Notes under the pieces: generated by a model | What the model was told of the DNA's origin: nothing | Database searches by the model: none | The model's input: only the letters and a program-made list of their open reading frames with translations | In this document: positions 7,059-14,647 of the stretch, piece after piece | Layout: each line of letters begins with the position of its first letter | Numbering within the stretch: position 1 is the stretch's first letter | NCBI GenBank assembly: GCA_938017515.1 | Contig: CALIJJ010000187.1 | Coordinates: forward strand, 1 to 36,615 | Reading direction: 5' to 3' | Length of the DNA: 36,615 nucleotides | From: an uncultured Pseudanabaenaceae cyanobacterium | GTDB lineage: Bacteria > Cyanobacteriota > Cyanobacteriia > PCC-9006 > JAAUQQ01 | Program-made: the position numbers and the translations under genes

Positions 7059-9620
7059 TTAGACTGCCGCAACCGTTTTCGGTGGTGTTGGCTCTCGATC
7101 CTCTGCCCCCTCTATCTTTTCGGCTTCATGCTCCTGCTCTTTCTCATCGGAGTCGGCCCCTTCAGTCTGTCCAGCCTCAGAGACAGCGGACTGGGCGAGT
7201 GCCTGGGTGAGCAGCTCTTTGACTGTGTTGAGAAGTTGCTGTTGCTCACACACACCCTTAAGGAAAATCTGCTCGACTTGACCCTTAAGGACTTGCTGCT
7301 CTGTTTCATTGAGATCCTTTGCAGTCATCACAACGATGGGAATTTCTGCCTGGAGCGGTTGTTGTTTCAGCCTCTGAATAAACTCAAATCCGTTCATCTC
7401 CGGCATCAGCAAATCAAGAATGATGAGGCCGGGACGATGGTTTGCGATCGCCTCCAGAGCCAACTTGCCATTGCTTGCCTGTCGGACTTGCCAACCCTCT
7501 TTGCTGAGCTGATTGGTTAAAAATGTGCAGGCATCAGGATCGTCATCAACGACCAAAATATCTAGCCCTTCATTGAGAATGCAGGTCCGCTGGAGCATCT
7601 GGCACAATTGCTGACGGTCCACGGGCTTGGGCAGATAATCCGAAGCTCCTAAGGCATAACCCCGCCTTCGTTCATCGGCAAAGGTCATCAAAATAACAGG
7701 GACCTCAGCTAGGTTTTTATCTGCCTTTAACTCGGCCAGAACCGTCCAGCCATCCATGTCTGGCATGATGACATCCAGCGTAATCGCCTCCGGCTGAGTT
7801 TGACGGGCGAGTGTCAGCCCTTCCCGACCGCTTCCAGCGGTTTGGACTGCAAACCCCTGCTTGCTCAGAAAGCGGTGCATCATATCTTGGACCGCCGGGT
7901 CATCATCAATGACGAGGATTGTCTTGAGGGGCTTAGTGGGAGCTGACTCGACGAGGATCGTCTCACTCTCCGCATCTGGAGACTTCACTTGACGGGGTAA
8001 GCGAATTTTAAAGACTGAGCCTTGACGCAGTGTGCTCTCAACCGAAATTTCGCCTCCCATCATGGTGCAAAATTCCTTCGTAATGGCTAGCCCCAGCCCT
8101 GTTCCCCCATATTTTCGTGTTGTTGATGCATCTGCTTGGCTGAAGGCCTGGAACAACTTACTCTGTTGCTCAGAAGTCATGCCGATCCCTGTATCTCTGA
8201 CCTGAAAAAGAATTGAGTCTTCGCCATTGATGATGAGAGAAGAGACATCTAAATAGATATTTCCTTTGTTTGTGAACTTGCTAGCATTACTGAGTAAGTT
8301 GAGCAAGCTTTGGCGCACTTTGGTTAGGTCGGCCTGCATCTCTGGGAGAGAAGGCGCACAATTGACATTGAGGAAGTTACCCTGTTTCTCAATGAGTGGA
8401 TGAATGGTTGTTGTCACCTCCTGAATCAGATCCTGAATCGAGAAAGACTCGATGTAAATCTCCATGCGACCCGCTTCAATCTTGGACAGATCGAGAATGT
8501 CGTTGATGAGATTGAGCAGGTGTTTGCCAGAGGTGTGGATTTTGTTCAAGTCCGGAACAAAATCATCGACGCCCAGATCTTCCGCCTCTTCATGTAGCAT
8601 CTCGCTGTAGCCAATAATGGCATTGAGAGGGGTGCGCAGTTCATGGCTCATGTTGGCGAGGAAATCGCTCTTGGCTTGATTTGCCTCCTCGGCTGTCGCC
8701 TCGGCCCGTCGTGCCTCTTCAATACTTTCGGCTAATTCTGCTGTTCGCTGAGCAACTTTCTGCTCAAGGGTGTGGTTGTAGTCTGCTAGGGCTTCCTTGG
8801 CTCGCTGTAGATCGACCTGGCTACTTTCTAAGTCTTCCGTTTTGCCTTGAATCATGCTGGCCATCTGATCAAACGCCCGAGAAATCGTGGCGAGTTCGTC
8901 GGTACCCTTTAGCTGGGCCCGAACGCTAAGATTGCCTTCGGATAGCAGGTTACTGGCAGAGACAAGCCGAGCCGCACGACGGGTCAGAACTTCCTCGAAG
9001 AAGAACCAAATGGCAGCGCAAAGCACCATTAAGACGATGGTGGATTCTAGCGATCGCTTGAGGGCGTCGGAATAGGTTTGGCGACGGAGTCCCGTCAGAT
9101 CGTAGTCGAGATAGAGAACCCCCATTTTAGAAGGCAAAATTTCCCCTGGATCCGACTTGAATGCCACTGGATAGATGGCATAGACCGACTGATGATCCTC
9201 AGCTAAGATGACCTCGCCTGCTTGGGTTAACCGAATCCGCTCGAAGTCATTTTTCCAATTGGCCGCCGAGGTTTTCTCCACCGGCAGATTCTTGAGGGAG
9301 TTGCGCGTGGTGAGAATTGCGTGGTCCGTTTCATCAAACAGAACAGCAGAACTTAGGGCAATTTCATCCTCCAATTGGCTAATCATCAGAGCTGCTCCGT
9401 CGCCATTGACGCGGCGATAGAGATACTCCAGAATGCCGGAGGTGTTGTCCCCTAAAAATTTGACATAGCTGCTGACATTCTCCTCATTGCGACGGTGGGC
9501 TAGGGTTACCTCACGCCGAAAAGAGTAGATGCTCGAAACGCTGCCGAGTACAAGCAGAATGATGGGAATAGAAAACCGCAGAGGTGGAGGAAATCGCTTA
9601 GGCATAGCCTTGGAATCCAT
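7059..9620 (-). CDS. Membrane-bound hybrid histidine kinase with two C-terminal receivers
   Basis: An 853-residue sensor kinase. TM1 is at about residues 16-33, followed by a periplasmic region (about 34-190) of unrecognised fold, TM2 at about 192-209 and a HAMP domain to about 260. A coiled coil (260-315) leads to HisKA with His326 in SHELRTPLNAIIGYSEML. The ATPase domain has the N-box with Asn445, G1 DTGIGM and G2 GTGLGLAI. Two receivers follow: 567-680 (Asp616, LDVIMP, Lys665) and 687-805 (Asp736, LDLLMP, Lys788 followed by Gly instead of Pro). The tail from about 812 is acidic and Glu-rich. Two lipoprotein solute-binding genes lie directly upstream, so it may read their ligand state. The target receivers are probably the next two gene products. 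Confidence 0.95.
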   Translation of the reverse strand: MDSKAMPKRFPPPLRFSIPIILLVLGSVSSIYSFRREVTLAHRRNEENVSSYVKFLGDNTSGILEYLYRRVNGDGAALMISQLEDEIALSSAVLFDETDHAILTTRNSLKNLPVEKTSAANWKNDFERIRLTQAGEVILAEDHQSVYAIYPVAFKSDPGEILPSKMGVLYLDYDLTGLRRQTYSDALKRSLESTIVLMVLCAAIWFFFEEVLTRRAARLVSASNLLSEGNLSVRAQLKGTDELATISRAFDQMASMIQGKTEDLESSQVDLQRAKEALADYNHTLEQKVAQRTAELAESIEEARRAEATAEEANQAKSDFLANMSHELRTPLNAIIGYSEMLHEEAEDLGVDDFVPDLNKIHTSGKHLLNLINDILDLSKIEAGRMEIYIESFSIQDLIQEVTTTIHPLIEKQGNFLNVNCAPSLPEMQADLTKVRQSLLNLLSNASKFTNKGNIYLDVSSLIINGEDSILFQVRDTGIGMTSEQQSKLFQAFSQADASTTRKYGGTGLGLAITKEFCTMMGGEISVESTLRQGSVFKIRLPRQVKSPDAESETILVESAPTKPLKTILVIDDDPAVQDMMHRFLSKQGFAVQTAGSGREGLTLARQTQPEAITLDVIMPDMDGWTVLAELKADKNLAEVPVILMTFADERRRGYALGASDYLPKPVDRQQLCQMLQRTCILNEGLDILVVDDDPDACTFLTNQLSKEGWQVRQASNGKLALEAIANHRPGLIILDLLMPEMNGFEFIQRLKQQPLQAEIPIVVMTAKDLNETEQQVLKGQVEQIFLKGVCEQQQLLNTVKELLTQALAQSAVSEAGQTEGADSDEKEQEHEAEKIEGAEDREPTPPKTVAAV

Positions 9621-9714
9621 GATTGGGATGGGTCGGCAGCTCGAGGGAGCAGGCCAATCGAACAGACTAAGAGGACCAGCCGAGAGAAAGAGGGTCTGAG
9701 AAAATGTTGTCCTG

Positions 9715-10743
9715 TTAGCGGAGTGACTTCACGACCTGGGAGTCCATCAAAGCACCGGGCTCTACCCGTTTGCGCAGCAGACCACTTTCCAACATGATGT
9801 CCACCAGATGCTCGGAACTGGTAACAAGCTGAGAATCTTCACCCCCCAGGAGTTTCTGGTTCTCTTCGAGCGTTGGGACCCTTACGCCTTTGAGGGAGGT
9901 TAGAAAATCTTGAGCGGGCATGTCGTATTGAGGTGACAGAATCTCCGCCGATTCCTTGGGATTCTCTTCAAGATATTTCTGCGCGTCAAACCATCCTTCT
10001 GTGAGGTGCTTCAAGTTGCGTTGTTTACTCTTGAGTGTCGATTCATGGACACCCAACACATCCACAATCTCTCCTGGGATTTGGCTGCTATCAAACAAAT
10101 GGTTGGCACCTTCTGCCACGAGTCGAGAACTCATGGGTTCAAAGGTGACTAAACCATCTACCTTGTCCTTATCAAAGGACTTTTCATGCTCAAAGGTTGC
10201 CAACGGTACAATTTGAAGATCTTTCGTGGAAAGATTGACGGTTTCCAGGGCCCGCGTGAGAAAAAATGCACCCAACCCCGAAGACTCTACACCGACTCGC
10301 TTACCTGATAGCTTGCGCAAATCATCAATGTCGGACTTGCCTAGAATGGCATCGGCACCGTGGGAGCTATCAATGACCATGGTGAAACGAATGTCCGGCA
10401 TGGTCTCGGCAATCGGCATGGCATCATTCATCGTTAAGGCCACAGCATCTAGCTCTCCGCTGCGAAAGGCCTTGAACATCGCACTATTAGAGGAATAGGT
10501 TGTGAGTTGGACGTCTTTGGAATCGTAGTAACCCAAGTTTTCGGCGAGATAGAAGCTAGCGTATCCAGGCCAAATAATCACGCCAACTCGTAGAGGGGAT
10601 TCCCGGGTTTGGAGACAACCAGGTAGGGAAATTGTGCAGAAAAGGGAGAGCAACAGCAGCGATAGCCAGCGAACACTAAAGATTTTACGGACTGGGGTGA
10701 TAAGGCCCCTTAGGAAGGATTTAAGACGTGGTAGATACAGCAT
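9715..10743 (-). CDS. NMT1/SsuA-type solute-binding lipoprotein (first copy)
   Basis: A 342-residue exported lipoprotein. A basic N-terminus and hydrophobic stretch (26-40) end in the lipobox LPGC with Cys43. The mature part begins PLRVGVIIWPGYASFYLAENLGYY in two overlapping pieces of family signature, followed by FRSGELDAVALTMNDA and GKRVGVESSG, typical of the periplasmic binding proteins of taurine, nitrate and pyrimidine (THI5/NMT1) transporters. No permease or ATPase gene accompanies it. Instead a hybrid histidine kinase gene lies 94 bp downstream and a paralogue 56 bp upstream. I infer a sensory role; the ligand is unknown. An AAAGGTG sits just before the ATG. Confidence 0.88.
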   Translation of the reverse strand: MLYLPRLKSFLRGLITPVRKIFSVRWLSLLLLSLFCTISLPGCLQTRESPLRVGVIIWPGYASFYLAENLGYYDSKDVQLTTYSSNSAMFKAFRSGELDAVALTMNDAMPIAETMPDIRFTMVIDSSHGADAILGKSDIDDLRKLSGKRVGVESSGLGAFFLTRALETVNLSTKDLQIVPLATFEHEKSFDKDKVDGLVTFEPMSSRLVAEGANHLFDSSQIPGEIVDVLGVHESTLKSKQRNLKHLTEGWFDAQKYLEENPKESAEILSPQYDMPAQDFLTSLKGVRVPTLEENQKLLGGEDSQLVTSSEHLVDIMLESGLLRKRVEPGALMDSQVVKSLR

Positions 10744-10799
10744 TTTACACCTTTTGAAATTTCAGTAACTGATGCGAATGGGAGGCGGAATTTATGATC

Positions 10800-11852
10800 T
10801 TATTTAGTTGGGGATAAATCCTGAATGATTTGGTTACTAACGAGGTCGCCTAACCGATAAAGCTTTCGCAGCCCATGGTTTTGAACTAAATCTTCCTGAA
10901 TCTTTTTCAGACTTTCTTGAAGCCATGGAGTTTTAAGGGAAAGCATCTCTAGATTTTCTTCCAGGCTAAATTCCTTCAGTCCTTCCATCGCTTCAATGAG
11001 CTGTTCTGTGGAAAGCTGGTTGCGGGATGTGAGACGCTCTGCAGCATCCTGAGGATTTTGACGATAGTACTGACCGGCTTGAAACCATCCCTGGATGAGA
11101 CGCTCGAGTTCGGGCCGATGGCCAGCAATCGTGTCGCTACGAACCATCAGAACATCTAGAATTTCGTTGGGAATCTGCCGACTGCTAAAGACATCTTTGG
11201 CACCTGTGGCCAGAAGTCTTGAGCAGAGTGGCTCTTGGGTCACAATGGCATGGACGGATTCTCGCTTAAATCCATCCATTTGACTGGAAATATCGAGCGG
11301 CAAGACGTTGATATCTTCCATCGATAGCCCTGCCTCTTCTAAGGCTCGCGTCAGCATGACCGTGCCCCGACCGGATGCTTCAACACCAATCGTTTGGCCT
11401 TTTAGATCTTGTAAATTTTCTATGGAAGGCTGAGCCAGCATGGCATCTCCCCCTCGGGAGGCGCTCAACATCAGCACGTTGCGGAGGCTGGCATCTGAGT
11501 CGGCCAGGATTAAGGCATCCCCGAGAGAGGTTGCGAGGGCATCGACTTGTCGATTACGGAAGGCACGACTTTTATCTTCAGATGTGGGGTAGTTGACGAG
11601 CCGAATCGGCTGCTTTTCGTAGTAGCCGAGACTTTCTGCGAGATAGAAGTTGTCGTAGGCAATGCCTGCGCTCGTGCCGAGTCTTAGGGGCGGTGTGCTC
11701 CGCAGACAACTCGACACCAATAAACTTAAGGTGGTGGCAATTCCTAAAATCACTAGGTTGATCCGAGGGCGCCGGTGCGATCGCCGATGCGAGCACTTTG
11801 CGCCACTCGGGGAAAACCAACCACCGATATACGGTAGAAGCAAGCGTATCAC
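10800..11852 (-). CDS. NMT1/SsuA-type solute-binding lipoprotein (second copy)
   Basis: A 350-residue paralogue of the next gene; FYLAESLGYY, AFRNRQVDALATSLGDA and GQTIGVEASGRGTVMLTRALE align with FYLAENLGYY, AFRSGELDAVALTMNDA and GKRVGVESSGLGAFFLTRALE of its neighbour. The signal segment (32-48) ends in a lipobox-like VSSC, Cys49. The start taken is a GTG at 11852, giving an unusually Arg/His-rich N-terminus (residues 19-30); a GTG at about residue 34 would lose most of the positive charge. The ligand-contact regions differ between copies (SAGIAYDN versus VIIWPGYAS), so they may bind different or successive forms of a compound. It is the first gene of the minus-strand set and is divergent from the arginine-oxidase-like gene. 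Confidence 0.85.
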   Translation of the reverse strand: MIRLLLPYIGGWFSPSGAKCSHRRSHRRPRINLVILGIATTLSLLVSSCLRSTPPLRLGTSAGIAYDNFYLAESLGYYEKQPIRLVNYPTSEDKSRAFRNRQVDALATSLGDALILADSDASLRNVLMLSASRGGDAMLAQPSIENLQDLKGQTIGVEASGRGTVMLTRALEEAGLSMEDINVLPLDISSQMDGFKRESVHAIVTQEPLCSRLLATGAKDVFSSRQIPNEILDVLMVRSDTIAGHRPELERLIQGWFQAGQYYRQNPQDAAERLTSRNQLSTEQLIEAMEGLKEFSLEENLEMLSLKTPWLQESLKKIQEDLVQNHGLRKLYRLGDLVSNQIIQDLSPTK

Positions 11853-12281
11853 CCTTATTCCTCTTCAACGGATTGTCGGAACATGACTCGTGGGCCGTGC
11901 TGAGGTCTTGGACGGTGTTTGGCCTGCTTGGCCCGAACCGACTCAATCGATCCCATTTCAGGGGACAGACACGGGTTTTATATGTTGATAGATTGCCCAA
12001 CGCAGCCGATTTAATCCCATATCTGTGAGTTGTCAGTGGAAGTACAGATAGGGAAGGGAGATCTAATTTTGAGAGACGTACTTTTACTCAATTTCCTCTT
12101 TTGAGGGTTATATATGATGTCGAGTAGCGTTCATATTTTGAGATTTTAGAGACTTCAAAATTATCGATGCATTCCGGGAATTTCGATTAGAACGCTGGTA
12201 TCCAGTCTGTAAGAAAATCGGCCAAGAATGGCTTGATTAAATAGAGAAATTCTTGAAAACTGTAATCTTACCAGAGTTAAA
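11853..12281. promoter_or_regulatory. Divergent intergenic region between the signalling genes and the arginine-oxidase-like gene
   Basis: This 429-bp region separates two outward-facing gene sets, so it must hold both promoters unless a longer transcript reads through. It is more AT-rich than its surroundings from about 12050 on. I found no convincing -35/-10 pair, large palindrome or small gene. Minus-strand open frames that cover its left part are out of frame with the lipoprotein and have no recognisable content. Confidence 0.5.
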
Positions 12282-13505
12282 ATGAATACGCTTAACGATA
12301 TTACTCAGCATGAGGTTGAAGCGCTTAAGCACGACTATAATATGTCGGATGCTCACACTCACCAGTCCCAATCTCCAACCCAGAGGAAAATTGTAGAGCG
12401 CCTTCCTGAACTCTGGTACGATTCTGAAAATCGTCGTCAGTATGACATCGAGCAGGATTTTCTTCAGAGCTTTTTTCGGGTGCAAGGTCGTCCTTGGGCA
12501 ATGAAAAATAACAACGCGATGATTGTCTACGCTGCATCAATCGCGATGGCCATTACGGGCAACTATTTGCTGCGTAAGAAGATGACCGTGGGATTGATTC
12601 ATCCTTGTTTTGATAATCTGGTGGATCTCCTCAAAAATATGGAGGTTCCCCTCAGCCCCATTGAAGAAGAGTGGCTCTATGATTCTGAGACGCTTTACAG
12701 CAACCTTGAGCAGAATGTGACATCCGACGCGATTTTCCTGGTTGATCCCAACAATCCCTCTGGATTCTCACTCTATGGTAAGAGTCGGGCGAGTTGGCAG
12801 GAGCTCATTCGATTTGCCAAGGAGAATGATAAGCTCCTGATCTTCGATTTTTGCTTTGCCGCATTCATGCTGAATGATACGGGCATTGAGACGTTTGATG
12901 TCTATGAAATGCTGGAGACTTCAGGCGTTAGCTATATCGCGATGGAGGACACCGGAAAAACGTGGCCACTTCAGGATGCGAAGGCTGCGATTCTGAAGAC
13001 TAGCGCAGATATCTATGATGATGTCTACAATATTTTCACAGCCTATTTGCTCAATGTCTCTCCCTTTGTTCTCAACGTTGTAACCCAGTATATCTGTGAC
13101 TCGGAGCAGGATAAGTTTGCTTCAGTGCATGGCTTGCTACGTCGCAATCGGGCGATCGCCGAAGGCATTCTCAAGGGCTCGATTCTCGAACCGATCACTC
13201 CCATGGTCAATGTGAGTGTCATGTGGTGCAGAATCAAGAGTCCAGCCATTAAGGCCACGGAACTCAAGACTTACCTGACGCAGTTTGGCATCCATGTGTT
13301 GCCCGGTACCTACTTCTTCTGGCATGAGCCAGAACGCGGTGAGTCCTATATTCGTCTGGCATTGGCTCGTAATACCGAAATTTTTGAGCCTGCGATTCGT
13401 TCTCTCCGTGATGCTGTTGACCAATACGAAAGTAAGCCCTCCCATGATCACACTGACTGGTGTATTCGTTCCGCTGGTGACGCCCTTCTATCGGGGGCAG
13501 TTTGA
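12282..13505 (+). CDS. PLP-dependent L-arginine oxidase/hydroxylase, MppP/RohP-like
   Basis: A 407-residue fold-type I PLP enzyme annotated at first sight as an aminotransferase. PLP-site features are DPNNPSG (155-161), Asp189, Schiff-base Lys226 in EDTGKTWP, and carboxylate-binding Arg358 (YIRLALAR). The N-terminal stretch with Thr8, Glu11, Asp23 and His25 (ITQHE...MSDAH), the SPTQRKIVERLPELW block and HPCFDNLVDLLK match, as I remember it, MppP of enduracididine biosynthesis and RohP of the azomycin pathway. Those enzymes use O2 to turn L-arginine into 4-hydroxy-2-ketoarginine plus 2-ketoarginine. Cys191 replaces the Ser expected after Asp189. About 20 C-terminal residues come from reading 62 bp into the aldolase gene. 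Function is by similarity; a conventional transaminase is the alternative. Confidence 0.8.
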   Translation: MNTLNDITQHEVEALKHDYNMSDAHTHQSQSPTQRKIVERLPELWYDSENRRQYDIEQDFLQSFFRVQGRPWAMKNNNAMIVYAASIAMAITGNYLLRKKMTVGLIHPCFDNLVDLLKNMEVPLSPIEEEWLYDSETLYSNLEQNVTSDAIFLVDPNNPSGFSLYGKSRASWQELIRFAKENDKLLIFDFCFAAFMLNDTGIETFDVYEMLETSGVSYIAMEDTGKTWPLQDAKAAILKTSADIYDDVYNIFTAYLLNVSPFVLNVVTQYICDSEQDKFASVHGLLRRNRAIAEGILKGSILEPITPMVNVSVMWCRIKSPAIKATELKTYLTQFGIHVLPGTYFFWHEPERGESYIRLALARNTEIFEPAIRSLRDAVDQYESKPSHDHTDWCIRSAGDALLSGAV

Positions 13506-14232
13506 TTCACAATCGCTGATTCGGTTGATTGAACAACTCTCGCCCCATGTGGCGGGCTTTGTTCCCTGTCTCAGTTCTGGCGAGGGACAGCTCTTGTCAG
13601 ATTCAGATTGGGAGGCGGTGATTCGGGTGACGCGTCAGCAAACGCAGAAGCCTGTGATTGCTGGTGTCAAGCGCGATCGCCTAGAGGAAACGCTGAAGCT
13701 GGCGGCCAAGGCCGCGGAGATGGGCTGTGATGCCGTAATTTTGCCGGTGCCCTGCTCCGATGAAGATCAAATCGTTGAGTATTTTGAGACGGTTGCTGAG
13801 GCGATCGCCCTGCCCATTGTCCTGTACAACACCGAAGAGCATTCAGTTCAAACGACAGCTGGGATTCGTCGCTTAGAAGCGATTCCAAGGATTATTGGCA
13901 TTAAAGATTCTTCGATGAATCAGCCTTTCTTTGAGGCACTTTGCAAGCTTCGTTATGGAGGAGACTTGCGTCTATCCGTGCTTCAGGGATTTGAGCATTT
14001 GCTGAAGGTACCTGCGGGATGTGATGGCTATCTCATTGCCCTTGCCAACCTAGAGCCAGAGCTGTGCCAGCGAATGTTCCAGGAAAACTCGACAGAGATT
14101 GCAGCCGAGATTGAAATGCTTTTCTGGCGATACAACCTCGGAGGCGATTGGTTTGTCAGTATGAAGGCCTTTTTGGCTGCGAGACAAATGATTCGTTCTG
14201 CGGAACAAGTCAACCCTGCGATTGTTCCCTAG
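13444..14232 (+). CDS. DHDPS/NAL-family class I aldolase (RohR-like candidate)
   Basis: A 262-residue protein of the dihydrodipicolinate synthase/N-acetylneuraminate lyase family. The Schiff-base lysine is Lys154 (IIGIKDSS), Tyr128 lies in IVLYNTE, and the pyruvate-binding loop is SSGEG (44-48). It is about 30 residues shorter than DapA. The ATG at 13444 is set by the family N-terminus MITLTGVFVPLVTPF; the longer upstream frame has no family match. It starts 62 bp inside the preceding gene, so the two are probably translated together. Next to an arginine 4-hydroxylase-type enzyme, the natural reaction is retro-aldol cleavage of 4-hydroxy-2-ketoarginine to pyruvate and guanidinoacetaldehyde, as RohR does in azomycin biosynthesis. 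A housekeeping DapA is less likely given the overlap and divergence. Confidence 0.8.
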   Translation: MITLTGVFVPLVTPFYRGQFDSQSLIRLIEQLSPHVAGFVPCLSSGEGQLLSDSDWEAVIRVTRQQTQKPVIAGVKRDRLEETLKLAAKAAEMGCDAVILPVPCSDEDQIVEYFETVAEAIALPIVLYNTEEHSVQTTAGIRRLEAIPRIIGIKDSSMNQPFFEALCKLRYGGDLRLSVLQGFEHLLKVPAGCDGYLIALANLEPELCQRMFQENSTEIAAEIEMLFWRYNLGGDWFVSMKAFLAARQMIRSAEQVNPAIVP

Positions 14233-14313
14233 GATGACAAGTCAGATTGAATTGCCTGGGTCTTTGTCGAGACGACGAGTTCTATTTTGAATTTAAAGGG
14301 TTATTGACCCATT

Positions 14314-14454
14314 AGACCTCTTGCGTCAATCGTTTGGCCCTCACCCCAACCCCTCACCCAAGCTTGGGTGAGGGGCGTTTTGACTTCCCTTTCTTCAGCA
14401 TTGGGGGCAAGGGGTTGGGGGATAGGGGCGGCTGTCAGGTTCGTGCAAGAAAGC
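14314..14454. mobile_element. MITE/REP-like nested palindromic element
   Basis: A perfect 26-bp palindrome (CCCCTCACCCA/TGGGTGAGGGG around AAGCTT's core) sits at 14350-14375. Around it, CCCTCACCCCAACCCCT (14338-14354) is nearly complementary to the AGGGGTTGGGGGATAGGGG at 14410-14428. The outer edges carry CTCTTGC (14318-14324) and GCAAGAAAG (14445-14453), partly inverted. GC-rich CCCTCACCCC-type elements of this form are scattered through many cyanobacterial genomes. It encodes nothing and was probably mobilised in trans. Confidence 0.6.
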
Positions 14455-14463
14455 TATTGTATC

Positions 14464-14491
14464 GGCATAGTATCTAACTCGATACTATGCC
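14464..14491. terminator. Perfect 11-bp hairpin, terminator or operator
   Basis: GGCATAGTATC (14464-14474), a 6-nt loop and GATACTATGCC (14481-14491) are followed by TTTCT. It could end the arginine-oxidase/aldolase transcript, although the T-run is weak and the stem is not GC-rich. Its two-fold symmetry and place 157 bp before the SMR start would also suit an operator. Confidence 0.45.
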
Positions 14492-14647
14492 TTTCTGGCT
14501 GTCTATCATTTGTTTTGGCTGACTGGATCTATCACGATTAATCAAGTCGTAAATCTATTTAGTTTACTGTGAGCAAATTCGGATAGAGGTGAATTGCCTA
14601 GAAGAGTGAAGTAGCGATCATGACTCACTTATTAGACTTTCACCAAT

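Larger units (their letters stand above)
14233..14647. other. Repeat-bearing spacer between the aldolase and the SMR gene
   Basis: This 415-bp gap has no gene I can support. It holds a GC-rich nested-palindrome element (14314-14454), then a perfect 11-bp inverted repeat (14464-14491), then about 155 bp of AT-rich sequence that probably contains the promoter of the SMR gene. The double GC-rich hairpin would be expected to limit read-through from the aldolase gene. Confidence 0.6.

Noticed and set aside
11578..12000. Minus-strand 140-residue open frame over the second lipoprotein gene
   Set aside because: Out of frame with a well-supported lipoprotein and without any recognisable content.
14233..14647. 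Guanidine riboswitch before the SMR gene
   Set aside because: No pair of ACGR-loop hairpins and no guanidine-I/III core was recognised. The hairpin seen has a different loop.
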